Notes: generated by a model from the letters alone, not told the origin. A stretch of 61,342 bases of DNA from Syntrophobacterales bacterium (GCA_023512475.1 JAILZL010000016.1:1-61342), one strand, 5' to 3'; numbered from the stretch's first letter, positions 37,352 through 46,916 are shown. Made by a program: numbers and translations.

Positions 37352-40054
37352 ATGATGCACGCGCCACCTTCCGATCCCTCGCCGCCTTCCCCTGCGCCGG
37401 TGGAAGCCAAACCCCGGGGCTGGGCCGGGCGCCTGGTGCAGCGCCTCACCGCCTGGGTCGCCGGGCAGGAGTACCATTACGCCGGCTATCTCCCCAGCCG
37501 CCCCGGCTGGCTCCTGCGCTTCACCCTGGACCCCTTTTTCGCCCGGGTGAGCATCAATCCCCGTTATCAGGAGCGTCTCCAGGCCCTGGCCCGGGACGGC
37601 GTCGTGGTCTATGCCCTGAAGTATCGCAGCCACCTGGATTTTCTCTTTTTCCACCGGCGTTACCACCAGTTGGGCCTGCCCGCCCCTGAGGTGGCCTTCG
37701 ACCTCAACCTGTGGATGTGGCAGCCCTTCTCCCACCTGATCCAGATCATCTCCGCCGCCCTCAATTACTTCACCCGCAAACGGGCCTGGCCCCGCCCCTT
37801 CCAGGACGGCTATTTCCGCACCATCCTGGCCCAGCGCCGCGCCTCCCTCCTTTTCCTGGTGGATTCCGTGGGCTTCCGGCAACGCTTCCTCAAGCCCCGG
37901 GAGGACCCGCTGCGGCACCTGCTGGAGTTGCAGGCGGAGCTGGAGTTCCCCATCTTCGTGGTGCCCCAGGTGGTGATGCTGAGCCGGGACCCGGCCCGGG
38001 AGGAGAAGAGCCTGCTGGACCTGTTCTTCGGTGACCGGGAGAACCCCGGCCGCCTCCGCAAGCTGGCCCTGTGCTTTGTCAAAGCCAAAAAGGCCGTGGT
38101 GGAGATGGGGGACCCCATCAACCTTCAGGAGGTCCTGGCCGCCAACCCCGGGGAGGCCCAGCTCAGCCAGGTGGCCCAGGAACTGCGCCGGGAACTCATC
38201 GCCCGCATCGACCTCAAAAAACGGGTGGTCATGGGGCCGGTGATCAAATCCCGGGAGGAATTCCTGGAGCTCACCCTCACCGACCCCGGCCTCACCCAGT
38301 TCATGGAGCACCTGGCGGAGACGGAGAAAAAGAAGCTCTCCAAGGTGAAAAAGACGGCCCAGGACTATTTCTGGGAGATCTCCTCCGACAACAACGCCCT
38401 GCTCATGGGCCTGATGGACCGGGCCGTCACCTGGCTCACCCAGAACCTTTTCACCGGGGTGGTCTTCGACGAGGAGGGCTTCGAGGCGGTGCGCCGGGCC
38501 CGGGAGCAGGGCAATCTGGTCTTTGTGCCCTGCCACAAGAGCCATCTGGACTACCTGCTCCTCAACCACCAGATCTACCACCACCATGTGGCGCCGCCCC
38601 GCATCGCCGCGGGCAAGAACCTGGCCTTCTGGCCCATGTCCTGGATCTTCCGCAACGCCGGGGCCTTCTTCATCCGGCGCCGCTTCCACGGGGCCAAGCT
38701 CTATGCCGAGGTCCTCTACACCTACCTCAAGACCCTGGTGAAGACCGGCCACAACCTGGAGTTCTTCATTGAAGGGGGACGCTCCCGCACCGGCAAACTG
38801 GTCCTCCCCAAGATGGGGCTGATGAACATGGTGATCCGCGCCTTCCGGGAGGGGGCGGCCCCGGATCTCATCCTGGTCCCCACCTTCATCGGCTATGACC
38901 AGGTCCTGGAGGAGAAGGCCTACCTGCAGGAGCTGGAAGGCAAGGCCAAGGAGGCGGAGTCGGTGGGGCAGCTGGTGAAGGCCCGCAAATTCCTCAAGCG
39001 CCGCTACGGCCGGGCCTACATCCAGTTCAGCGCCCCCATCTCCCTCAAAGCCTACCTGGCGCAGCATCCGGACCTGGACCTGGGCCAGCCGGAAAATCTG
39101 CGCCACCTGAGCCTGGAGCTCTCCTTCCGCATCGTCCAGGCCATCAACCAGGTGTCCGTGGTCACCCCCTTCTCCCTGGTCTGCGCCGCCCTCCTCACCT
39201 ACCCCCGCAAAGGGGTCTACCGCCGGGAGCTCCACCGCATCATCCAGACCCTGCACAACTACCTGGCGGCCCAGGGGGTGCGCCGGGCCGACTCCCTGGA
39301 CAACCTGCCCCAGGCCGTGGAGGAGACCCTGGCCCTGTGCGAATCCCGGAAACTCATCACCCGCATCGAGCAGGAAGAGGGCCTGGCCGACGAGCTGGGG
39401 CTGGGAGGCTACAGCATTGACGAAACCAAGCGGCCCCTGCTGGAATACTACAAAAACAACATCATCCACTTCTTCCTGCCCGCGTCCATGGCCGCCCTCT
39501 CCATCCTGTCCGGCCAGGGGGTGGACTTCGAGCGCCGGCAGGTGGAGGAGGATCTGCGCTTCCTCCAGGACCTGTTCAAGTATGAATTCGTATATGATGA
39601 GCTGGACCCGACCCGGCAGGTGAACGAGGTCCTGGAGTACTTCACCGCCCGGGAGGTGGTGGTGCCCCTGGACGCCGCCGGGGAGCGCTACGCCCTGTCC
39701 GCCGCCGGCCTGCGGGAGCTGGCTTACTTCGCCAATCTCCTCTACAACTACCTGGAGTCCTATTGGATCGTTTTCCGCTCCATCAAATACCTGCAAAAGA
39801 AGCCCCGGAGCGAAAAGGAGTTCCTGAAGCGCATCTTCAGTATCGGCCAGAAGCTCTACAAGCTGGGGGAAGTGGAGCGGTCCGAGGCCCTCTCGGAGCC
39901 CAACTTCCAAAACGCCCTCAAGCTCTTCGGCGAAAAGGGCATCGTCACCAAGAAGCGCCCGGAAGGCAAAGGGGCCGCCACCTTCAGCCCCCCCAGCGAC
40001 GAGGACGCCAAGGACTTCTACGGCCGGCAGCTGGCCCGGTTCTTCCGGCGGTAA
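37352..40054 (+). CDS. plsB: PlsB-type glycerol-3-phosphate acyltransferase with duplicated acyltransferase region
   Basis: 900 residues. The C-terminal half contains a complete LPLAT acyltransferase core: CHKSHLDYLL (His-x4-Asp near 394), FIEGGRSRTGK (near 472) and LVPTFIGYDQVLE, as in PlsB, which acylates position 1 of glycerol-3-phosphate at the inner membrane. The N-terminal half repeats the same fold in degenerate form: KYRSHLDFLFFHRRYHQLG (near 89), LNLWMWQPFSHLI and FIFVVPQVVMLSRDP. There the catalytic His is Tyr and no GGRSR motif follows. A long C-terminal region as in E. coli PlsB completes the protein. DHAPAT-like activity is possible but less likely. Confidence 0.82.
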   Translation: MMHAPPSDPSPPSPAPVEAKPRGWAGRLVQRLTAWVAGQEYHYAGYLPSRPGWLLRFTLDPFFARVSINPRYQERLQALARDGVVVYALKYRSHLDFLFFHRRYHQLGLPAPEVAFDLNLWMWQPFSHLIQIISAALNYFTRKRAWPRPFQDGYFRTILAQRRASLLFLVDSVGFRQRFLKPREDPLRHLLELQAELEFPIFVVPQVVMLSRDPAREEKSLLDLFFGDRENPGRLRKLALCFVKAKKAVVEMGDPINLQEVLAANPGEAQLSQVAQELRRELIARIDLKKRVVMGPVIKSREEFLELTLTDPGLTQFMEHLAETEKKKLSKVKKTAQDYFWEISSDNNALLMGLMDRAVTWLTQNLFTGVVFDEEGFEAVRRAREQGNLVFVPCHKSHLDYLLLNHQIYHHHVAPPRIAAGKNLAFWPMSWIFRNAGAFFIRRRFHGAKLYAEVLYTYLKTLVKTGHNLEFFIEGGRSRTGKLVLPKMGLMNMVIRAFREGAAPDLILVPTFIGYDQVLEEKAYLQELEGKAKEAESVGQLVKARKFLKRRYGRAYIQFSAPISLKAYLAQHPDLDLGQPENLRHLSLELSFRIVQAINQVSVVTPFSLVCAALLTYPRKGVYRRELHRIIQTLHNYLAAQGVRRADSLDNLPQAVEETLALCESRKLITRIEQEEGLADELGLGGYSIDETKRPLLEYYKNNIIHFFLPASMAALSILSGQGVDFERRQVEEDLRFLQDLFKYEFVYDELDPTRQVNEVLEYFTAREVVVPLDAAGERYALSAAGLRELAYFANLLYNYLESYWIVFRSIKYLQKKPRSEKEFLKRIFSIGQKLYKLGEVERSEALSEPNFQNALKLFGEKGIVTKKRPEGKGAATFSPPSDEDAKDFYGRQLARFFRR

Positions 40055-40207
40055 GGGGCGGCCGGGCCCAGGTTCTTCGGGGGGGAGAAAAAAGGTGGCT
40101 CTTTTTGCCGGAGCCCGGAATTCAGCGGGGGGCCGCCGGGCACCCGCGGGGTTCCCAGGCCTTTCGAGGCCAGCTCCGGCAACAGCTTTTCCGGCAGATC
40201 ATTAAAT

Positions 40208-40471
40208 ATGGCAGGAATGATATTATTATGTGTCCTTTCCCTATCCGCACCGGCATTGGCCTGGGAGGGCTATGATTGGGAACGCAACGCTTTTGTCGGG
40301 ATTGAGAAGGGAAACCTGGTCCGGCCGGGGGAGGTGATAGAGTATTTTGATTACGACGAGGGCAGGTATTATCAGGGAGTGGTGGAGTCCATAGAGAGAT
40401 ATGGCCATTCAGTGGAATTGGAGGTTTATGATTGTGACAGGGGTGAAACCCGCACCTTTGACATGGATTAG
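40208..40471 (+). CDS. Small secreted protein of unknown function (possibly DUF5334-like)
   Basis: 87 residues. A signal peptide (MAGMILLCVLSLSAPALA) precedes a compact acidic domain: WEGYDWERNAFVGIEKGNLV, PGEVIEYFDYDEGRYYQG and VELEVYDCDRGETRTFDMD. The GYD...IEKGNLVR...IEYYDY pattern reminds me of DUF5334 proteins, from memory only. Base composition is clearly lower in GC than the flanking genes, suggesting recent acquisition. It faces the end of hypD from the other strand. Confidence 0.65.
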   Translation: MAGMILLCVLSLSAPALAWEGYDWERNAFVGIEKGNLVRPGEVIEYFDYDEGRYYQGVVESIERYGHSVELEVYDCDRGETRTFDMD

Positions 40472-40645
40472 CTGCGTGTGAATCATCCCTGCCCCGAAAC
40501 GGATAATGAATTCAGCTCCGCTTCCCACCAACCCGGGCCAGGACGACCCTTTTCTCCCCAAAACCCAAAGTCCCCTTTCCGCCCTCCGGCAGGCCCTCTG
40601 ACCATCCGCCGTTTCCCGGGGATCCCGGCGATGCCCCCCTTAAAC

Positions 40646-41737
40646 TTACGCCCTCTCGTATCTGAAGGCCGCGGCGCAGGCCCCTTCCCCGGAGACCATG
40701 CAGGGCCCCTGGGGCCGGGACGGGGTGCAGGCTGCGCCGAAGAGGGGGCACTCCGGGGGCGCCAGGACCCCCCTCAGCACCTCGCCGCAACGGCAGGCCC
40801 GGGGCGGCGCGGGCGGCACCCCGGCCAGGGTGTCGGCAAAGCGCCGTCGGGCGTCCCAGCCGGCATAGGCCTCGGTCAGGGCGACGCCGCTTCGGGGGAT
40901 GAGGCCCAGCCCCCGCCAGGCGGCGTCGGCCGGGGCAAAGACTTCGGCCAGCAGGGCCGCTGCCTGGGGGTTGGCCTCCCGCCGCACCGCCCGGGGATAG
41001 GCGTTGGCCACCTCCGCCCGCCCCTCCTGATGCTGCCGGAGCAGCGCCTCCACCCCCAGGAGGAGGTCCACGGGTTCGAAGCCGGTGACCACGCAGGGCA
41101 GGCCAAATTCCCGGGGGAGAAAATCAAAGGCCCCGGCCCCGATGATGGTGGCCACATGCCCGGGGAGAAGCAGGCCCTGCACCCGGACCTCACCCGAGGC
41201 CAAAAGCGCCCGCAGGGCCGGGGGCATGGTCTTGTGGACGCAGAACACCGAGAAATTATCCACCCGCCCGGCCGCGGCGCTTTTCAGGGCCAGGGCGGTG
41301 GCCGGCATGGTGGTCTCAAAGCCGACGGCGAAAAAGACCACCTGGCGGTCCGGGCGGCGGCGGGCCAGGTCCACCGCATCCAGAGGCGAATACACCACCT
41401 GCACCGCCGCGCCCCGGGCCCGCTCCTCCTCCAGGGAGGTGGTGCTCCCGGGCACCCGCACCATGTCCCCGAAGGTGGCCAGGACGACCTCCGGGAGGCT
41501 CCCCAAGGCGAGGAAGGCGTCGATATCCGCCTGCGCGGTGACGCACACCGGACAGCCGGGCCCGGAGACCAGGCGCACCCCCGGGGGGAGCAGCGCCTTG
41601 AGCCCGAAGCGGGCCACCGCCATGGTGTGGGTGCCGCAGACCTCCATGAGAGTCACCGGCCCGGAGGCCAGCGGCCGCAGGCGCCGGGCCAGCTCCGCCA
41701 CCAGGGCCCGGTCCCGGAAGTCCTCACGGGGTGACAT
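40646..41737 (-). CDS. hypD: Hydrogenase maturation factor HypD
   Basis: Iron-sulfur scaffold on which, with HypC, the Fe(CN)2CO group of [NiFe] hydrogenase is built. 363 residues, normal for the family. Signatures: MEVCGTHT (about 32), SGPGCPVCVTAQADID (about 60), FFAVGFETTMPA, LPGHVATIIG, and the C-terminal cysteine cluster CRCGEVLRG, PLFGAACTP, GPCMVSGEGACAAAFRY, which binds the 4Fe-4S cluster. It overlaps hypC by 14 nt. Confidence 0.96.
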   Translation of the reverse strand: MSPREDFRDRALVAELARRLRPLASGPVTLMEVCGTHTMAVARFGLKALLPPGVRLVSGPGCPVCVTAQADIDAFLALGSLPEVVLATFGDMVRVPGSTTSLEEERARGAAVQVVYSPLDAVDLARRRPDRQVVFFAVGFETTMPATALALKSAAAGRVDNFSVFCVHKTMPPALRALLASGEVRVQGLLLPGHVATIIGAGAFDFLPREFGLPCVVTGFEPVDLLLGVEALLRQHQEGRAEVANAYPRAVRREANPQAAALLAEVFAPADAAWRGLGLIPRSGVALTEAYAGWDARRRFADTLAGVPPAPPRACRCGEVLRGVLAPPECPLFGAACTPSRPQGPCMVSGEGACAAAFRYERA

Positions 41738-41945
41738 CGGCCAACTGCCTCAGGAGGTCCAGGGTTTCCCGGGCCGCCTCGGCATCCACCGTGGCGATGG
41801 CCAATCCGGCGTGCACCAGGATAAAGTCCCCCACTTTGGCCTCCGGGAGGAGGTCCAGCCGGGCCTGGCGGCGCACGCCGTCCACCTCCGCCACCGCCAC
41901 CGGCCCCTCAATGGCCACGATCTGCATGGGAATCGCCAAGCACAT
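41724..41945 (-). CDS. hypC: Hydrogenase assembly chaperone HypC
   Basis: 73 residues starting MCLAIPMQI, with Cys2 essential for handling the Fe(CN)2CO group. The OB-like fold pattern VAEVDGVRRQARLDLL and VGDFILVHAGLAIATVD is complete. It lies between hypF and hypD in a minus-strand operon, 79 nt after the hypF stop, and its 3' end overlaps the hypD start. Confidence 0.95.
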   Translation of the reverse strand: MCLAIPMQIVAIEGPVAVAEVDGVRRQARLDLLPEAKVGDFILVHAGLAIATVDAEAARETLDLLRQLADVTP

Positions 41946-42024
41946 AATCGGTCCACGTTTCCTTATATCCCCGGGCCCCGAGTCTCCTCGGGCTCTGAGC
42001 TCCCGGGGTGCCTGCCTGAGGAGG

Positions 42025-44331
42025 TCATTCCCCCTTCAGCCGCGCCGCAGCCACCGCCACCTGTCCCAGGGAGATGCAGGCGTCGTTGGGCGGGGTCAGG
42101 TGGTGGGTGAGCACCTCAAATCCCGCGGCGGCCAACCGCGCTGACAGGCTCTGCACCACCAAGGCGTTTTGGAACACCCCGCCGGAGAGGGCCACCCGGC
42201 TGAGGCCGGTCCGCTCCCGGGCATGGAGGAGCGCCTCAGCCAGCCCCGCACTGAAGGATGCCAGAAACCGGCCGGCCACCCGGGCCGGGACGGTGCCCGC
42301 CAGGGCATCCTCCACCGCCGCCCGAAACAGGGCCGGGCCGTCCAGCAGCAGCTTCCCGCCGCCCGCCGCCACCGGAAAGGGATACACGGGGTCCTCTCCC
42401 GGGGCGGCGGCCATCTCCAGGGCAATGGCCGGCTGGCCTTCGTACGTGCGCACCCGGCAGATGCCCAGCGCCGCGGCCGCAGCATCAAACAACCGCCCGG
42501 CGCTGGAGGTGAGGGGCGACTGCCAGCCGGCGGCCAGTTGCCGCTCCAGCAGCCGGCGTTCCAGGGCTTCGAAGCTCAGCCCCAAGGCCGCCAGCCGCTC
42601 CTGGAAGCCCTCCCCGTAGGCCGCCCACAGGTAGGCTGCGGCCATGCGGGCGGGCCGGCGGATGGCCGCCTCCCCCCCGGGGAGCCGCACCCAGGCCAGA
42701 TGCCCCAGGCGGGTGAAGGAGGCGAGGTCGGCCACCAGGAGCTCTCCGCCCCAGACGGTGCCGTCCGGGCCGAAGCCGGTGCCGTCTAACGCCAGACCCA
42801 GGGCCGGGCCGGTGACGCCGTTTTCCGCCAGGCAGGCGGCGAGATGCGCGTGGTGATGCTGCACCCCTATCAGGCGCACCCCGCTGAGCTCCCGGGCGTA
42901 GCGGCTGCTGAGATAATCGGGATGCAGATCATGGGCCGCCACCATGGGCCGACGGCGGCTGAGGGCCGCCAGGTGGCGCACCGCCCGGCGGAAATAGTCG
43001 TAGGTCTCCGGGCTGTCCAGATCCCCGAGATGCTGGCTCAGGAGGGCCTTGTCGCCCCAGGCCAGGCAGAAGGTGCTCTTCTGTTCGGCCCCCACCCCGA
43101 GAATCTCCTGGGGGGCGGCCACCGGCAAGGCCAGCGGCTGAGGCACATACCCCCGGGCCCGGCGGATGGGGATCATGCCCCCGGGGATGACCCGCACCAC
43201 CGAGTCGTCGCAGGGCACCTCGATCTCCCGGTCGTGGCACAGAAAGGCATCGGCCAGGGACGCCAGCTTCATCCGGGCCGCGGCGTTGTCGGCCACCAGG
43301 GGCTCCTCGCTCAGGTTGCCGCTGGTCATCACCAACGCCGGCGGGGCCGCCTGCAGGAGCAGCAGGTGCAGGGGCGTATAGGGGAGGAGCAGGCCCACTA
43401 GGCGATGGCCCGGGGCCACCTCGGGAGCCAGATCGGCATCCTCCCGGGCCGGCACGAGCACGATGGGACGGGCCGGGGAGAGGAGCAGCGCCACGGCCTG
43501 GTCGTCCAGGTACGCCACCCGCCGGGCCTCCGCCAGGTCCCGCACCATGACCGCGAAGGGCTTGTCCCGGCGGCCCTTGCGCGCCCGCAGGAGCCGCACC
43601 GCCTCCCGGTTGCGGGCGTCACAGGCCAGGTGGAAGCCCCCCAGCCCCTTGACGGCGACGATGCGGCCGGTCTTCAGGAGGGCCGCCGCCACTTCCACAG
43701 CGTCCCCCGGGAGTTCCCGCCCCCCCTGCTCCACCCAGGCCCGGGGGCCGCAGACCGGGCAGGCGGTGGGCTCGGCGTGGAAGCGCCGGTCCCCGGGGTC
43801 CTCGTACTCCCGGCGACAGTCCGGACACATGGCGAAGGCGGCCATGGTGGTCCGGTCCCGGTCATAAGGCACCTGCCGGATAATGGTGAAGCGGGGGCCG
43901 CAATGGGTGCAGTTGGTGAAAGGATAACGGAAGCGCCGGTTCGTCGGGTCCAGGACCTCCCGGGCGCACTCCCGGCACAGGCCCGCATCCGGAGGGATCA
44001 CGGGTTCGGTGTCGCCCGCCCCGTGGCTTTCCCGGATGACAAAGGCGCCATCCCACTCCAGGGGCAGCTCGGTGAGGCGCACCTCGTCCAACCGGGCCAG
44101 GGGGGGAAGTTCCGCCCGCAGCCGGGCCATGAAGCCCGCCACGGCCGCCGGCTCGCCCTCCACCTCCAGCTCCACCCCCTGGGAGGTGTTACGCACCCAG
44201 CCCGTCAGACGCTCCTCCCGGGCCAGCCGGTAGACAAAGGGACGGAAGCCCACCCCCTGCACCAGCCCGCGCACCTCCAGGCGCCGGCGCACCCGGGGGA
44301 CGCTCGCCTGAGGTGCGGGATTCCCTGTCAT
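42025..44331 (-). CDS. hypF: Carbamoyltransferase HypF
   Basis: Makes the cyanide-ligand precursor for [NiFe] hydrogenase by transferring carbamoyl to HypE. 768 residues. In order: acylphosphatase domain (about 12-105, VRGLVQGVGFRPFVYRL), zinc fingers (CRECAREVL, CTHCGPRF, CPDCRREY, CPVCGPRA), YrdC domain (about 215-395, KGLGGFHLACDA) and Kae1-like C-terminal domain with VQHHHAHLAACLAENG (about 490), ALDGTGFGPDG and ALSGGVFQN. ATG 44331 follows AGAAGGG; the open frame to 44466 is not needed. No hypE, hypA or hypB is in the window. Confidence 0.96.
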   Translation of the reverse strand: MTGNPAPQASVPRVRRRLEVRGLVQGVGFRPFVYRLAREERLTGWVRNTSQGVELEVEGEPAAVAGFMARLRAELPPLARLDEVRLTELPLEWDGAFVIRESHGAGDTEPVIPPDAGLCRECAREVLDPTNRRFRYPFTNCTHCGPRFTIIRQVPYDRDRTTMAAFAMCPDCRREYEDPGDRRFHAEPTACPVCGPRAWVEQGGRELPGDAVEVAAALLKTGRIVAVKGLGGFHLACDARNREAVRLLRARKGRRDKPFAVMVRDLAEARRVAYLDDQAVALLLSPARPIVLVPAREDADLAPEVAPGHRLVGLLLPYTPLHLLLLQAAPPALVMTSGNLSEEPLVADNAAARMKLASLADAFLCHDREIEVPCDDSVVRVIPGGMIPIRRARGYVPQPLALPVAAPQEILGVGAEQKSTFCLAWGDKALLSQHLGDLDSPETYDYFRRAVRHLAALSRRRPMVAAHDLHPDYLSSRYARELSGVRLIGVQHHHAHLAACLAENGVTGPALGLALDGTGFGPDGTVWGGELLVADLASFTRLGHLAWVRLPGGEAAIRRPARMAAAYLWAAYGEGFQERLAALGLSFEALERRLLERQLAAGWQSPLTSSAGRLFDAAAAALGICRVRTYEGQPAIALEMAAAPGEDPVYPFPVAAGGGKLLLDGPALFRAAVEDALAGTVPARVAGRFLASFSAGLAEALLHARERTGLSRVALSGGVFQNALVVQSLSARLAAAGFEVLTHHLTPPNDACISLGQVAVAAARLKGE

Positions 44332-44478
44332 CGCCGTGCCCTTCTCTGGTAAGATATCTGCCACCCGGAGTCTTTCCGCCGGAGGCCGGGCAGATGGGTG
44401 CGCCCCGGCAGAATCCTGTCGGAGGGGCGGGACGGAAAGCGGCCCCCGTCCCGGCACCGGTTGCATTCATTATACAGA

Positions 44479-44507
44479 TTATTGGCCGTCTGTGCTGTGG
44501 ATATAAA
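44479..44507 (+). promoter_or_regulatory. Possible promoter for the photolyase gene
   Basis: TATAAA at 44502-44507 with a weak -35 (TTATTG, 44479-44484) at 17 nt, in the AT-rich divergent region between hypF and the photolyase. Confidence 0.35.
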
Positions 44508-44538
44508 AAATTTTGTGCAGGAAGCCGAGGAGTCGCCC

Positions 44539-45894
44539 ATGTCCGCCCGCGTCCATCCCCGCCGGGTCCGGCGTCTGAAAGGGGGGCCCGAAGGTCCGGG
44601 GCCGGTGGTCTATTGGCTCAGCCGGGACCAGCGGGCCCGGGACAACTGGGCCCTGCTTTTTGCCCAGGACCTGGCCCTTGAGGCCGCCCGCCCGCTGGTG
44701 GCGGTCTTCTGCCTGGTGCCTGCCTTCCTGGGGGCCACCCGGCGTCAGTATGCCTTCATGCTCCGGGGGCTTGCCCAGACCGCGGCCGAGCTGGCCCGGC
44801 ACCGCATCCCCCTGCTGCTGGCGGAGGGCCGCCCGGAGGAGGAGATACCCCGGGTTCTCGCCCGTCTCCGGGCCCGGGCCCTGGTCACCGATTTCGACCC
44901 CTTGCGCATCAAGCGGGAGTGGAAAGCGGGAGTGCTGGCCCGGGTCCCTCTCCCGGTGTATGAGGTGGATGCCCACAACCTCATCCCCTGCTGGCTGGCC
45001 TCCCCCCACCAGGAGTGGGCCGCCTATTCCTTCCGGCCCAAGGTGCGCCGGGCCCTGCCGGAATTCCTCACCGATTTCCCGGACCTTGAGCCTCATCCCC
45101 ACCCTTTCGGGGAGGTTCCGCCCTGGCCGCCGGTGGAGGACGTGCTCGCCCGCCTGCCCGTGGATCCCGGCGTCGAGGAAGTCCCGCATCCCCAGCCCGG
45201 AGAGGTCGCAGCCCATAAGGCCCTGGCGGACTTCATCGCCCGGCGGCTGGCCGCCTACCCCCAGGACCGCAATGACCCTTCCCGCCAAGGGCAGTCGGGG
45301 CTGTCGCCGTATCTGCACTTCGGCCAGCTGGCGCCCCAGCGGGCGGCCTGGGAGGTCTATCACGCCGAGGCGCCGCCGGAGGCCAAGGAGACCTTCCTGG
45401 AAGAACTCATCGTGCGTCGGGAATTGTCGGACAATTTCTGCTACTACCAGCCCCGCTACGATCAGGTGGCCGGCTTCCCGGCCTGGGCCAGAAAGACCCT
45501 GGACGACCATCGCCGGGACCCCCGGGAGTACCTGTATTCCCGGGAGAAGCTGGAGGCGGCCTGCACCCATGACGACCTGTGGAACGCCGCCCAGCGGGAG
45601 ATGGTGCTGACCGGCAAGATGCACGGGTATCTGCGGATGTATTGGGCCAAGAAGATCCTGGAGTGGAGCCCGGACCCGGAGACGGCCCTGGAAACGGCCA
45701 TTTATCTCAATGACCGCTACGAGCTGGACGGCCGGGACCCCAACGGCTATGTGGGCATCGCCTGGAGTATCGGCGGCGTTCACGACCGGGCTTTCGCCGA
45801 GCGCCCCGTCTTCGGCAAGATCCGCTACATGAGCCGGCAGAGCCTGGCCCGCAAGTTGGATCTGCGGGACTATCTCCTCAGGTTTGCCCCCTGA
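44539..45894 (+). CDS. Class II deoxyribodipyrimidine photolyase
   Basis: Light-driven repair enzyme for cyclobutane pyrimidine dimers, 451 residues. Class II features are clear: VVYWLSRDQRARDNWALLFA at the N-terminus, DFDPLRIKREW, YEVDAHNLIPCWLAS, AAYSFRPKVRR, then in the FAD-binding half GQSGLSPYLHFGQLAPQRAA, ELIVRRELSDNFCYY, ACTHDDLWNAAQREMVLTGK and MHGYLRMYWAKKILEW, ending with IAWSIGGVHDRAFAERPVFG. ATG 44539 follows GAGGAG. A photolyase implies at least occasional light exposure. It is divergent from hypF with no functional link. Confidence 0.95.
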   Translation: MSARVHPRRVRRLKGGPEGPGPVVYWLSRDQRARDNWALLFAQDLALEAARPLVAVFCLVPAFLGATRRQYAFMLRGLAQTAAELARHRIPLLLAEGRPEEEIPRVLARLRARALVTDFDPLRIKREWKAGVLARVPLPVYEVDAHNLIPCWLASPHQEWAAYSFRPKVRRALPEFLTDFPDLEPHPHPFGEVPPWPPVEDVLARLPVDPGVEEVPHPQPGEVAAHKALADFIARRLAAYPQDRNDPSRQGQSGLSPYLHFGQLAPQRAAWEVYHAEAPPEAKETFLEELIVRRELSDNFCYYQPRYDQVAGFPAWARKTLDDHRRDPREYLYSREKLEAACTHDDLWNAAQREMVLTGKMHGYLRMYWAKKILEWSPDPETALETAIYLNDRYELDGRDPNGYVGIAWSIGGVHDRAFAERPVFGKIRYMSRQSLARKLDLRDYLLRFAP

Positions 45895-45996
45895 CCGGAA
45901 CCAGCCGCGCCGCCGGCTCCGGCCACGGGCGGGGCCGCCAGGCGGGGGACCCGGAAGGGGAAGGCCGGCCGCGGCGCCGGCCCCCCTCCCATGACT

Positions 45997-46611
45997 TCAG
46001 GCCTTGGGCGGCCGCATCTGGGCGATGTCCAGGGCGTGCCGGGCGATGGTGCGGGCCCGGTCCAGGACGGCCAGGAAGATGGGCGCCGCCTGGGGCAGAC
46101 ACAGGCCCTCCACCAGCCGGGCTTCATGCTCGGTGGCGAAATCGTTGCAGTGCTGGGAGAGCTGATGGCTCTCTTCCACCACGTAGCGCTTCAGGACCTC
46201 GTTGCCGGTCTTGAGGGTGTCCAGAAGTGAGCGCAGAATGCCCGCCAGACGGTCGAAAATCTGATTGGTCTGGGCCACCCCCTTGTCGGAAAAGAGGATG
46301 CCCTCGGAGATCTTCTTGTGCAGGGGCCCGGTGAGGCCGGCCAGGTTGTCGGCAATGATCTGCACGTGCGCCAGCACGCTCTGGCACTGGATAATCCGGG
46401 TCCGCTCCTCGGGGGAGGTGCCGGGCCCGGCCGCGGCCAGGCTCTGGAGGGCGCGGTTGATCTCCGCGCCGGCCTTTTCCGCCAGGACCTTGAGGGATTC
46501 CAGATCGGGGCGGCTGTGCCGGTTGAAGGCGTTCCGGGCGGCGCCCACCATGCCCTCCAGATGGCAGAAGATGGGGCCGTAGAGATCGCGGCCTGCGGTC
46601 TTTTCCACCAT
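45997..46611 (-). CDS. PhoU-like helical protein
   Basis: 204 residues, all-helical and soluble. Patterns such as LVEGLCLPQAAPIFLAVLDR, ARTIARHALDIAQMR and ESLKVLAEKAGAEINRALQS resemble PhoU-domain proteins that accompany Na/Pi or Pst transport, but the canonical metal-binding E/D repeats are not obvious, so the assignment is tentative. ATG 46611 follows GGAAAGGAGACGGGTT, a strong binding site; the open frame to 46770 is not needed. No phosphate transporter is near, and both neighbours are separated by more than 100 nt. Confidence 0.55.
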   Translation of the reverse strand: MVEKTAGRDLYGPIFCHLEGMVGAARNAFNRHSRPDLESLKVLAEKAGAEINRALQSLAAAGPGTSPEERTRIIQCQSVLAHVQIIADNLAGLTGPLHKKISEGILFSDKGVAQTNQIFDRLAGILRSLLDTLKTGNEVLKRYVVEESHQLSQHCNDFATEHEARLVEGLCLPQAAPIFLAVLDRARTIARHALDIAQMRPPKA

Positions 46612-46916
46612 AACCCGTCTCCTTTCCGCAACTGTCTGTGACCGAGGCTGTCCGTTGTGTCCGAAGGGCCAGGGGCCGTGGCCCCTTCCCCCCTGCCCCG
46701 CCCCACCAGGGTCTTCATGCAGGGGAGGCCGCCAAGCCCGCCCTATACCCCCGGGGCGGATAAAGTGCAAGGGGAGGGCCTACAGCCCCGAATCCTTCGG
46801 TCCTTCCCTCATAAAACTTCCGCCTCACGGGCACTTTATTTAAAAATGTGACCGGCCCCGCCTCGATGCAAGGAGGCGAGGCTCTTCGGCGGCCTCCCAT
46901 CCGAAATTTTCTGTGG
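46612..46916. other. Gene-free spacer
   Basis: 305 nt. It contains a hairpin, AGGGGCC-gt-GGCCCCT (about 46669-46684), and an AT-rich patch near 46830-46850 (TTTAAATAAAG on the minus strand) that could hold a promoter for the PhoU-like gene. No gene seen. Confidence 0.45.

Noticed and set aside
40646-44331. Complete hyp operon
   Set aside because: Only hypF, hypC and hypD are present; hypA, hypB and hypE were looked for in the neighbourhood and are absent from the window.
44332-44466. Longer HypF starting at 44466
   Set aside because: The added 45 residues are not HypF-like, and ATG 44331 has a binding site.
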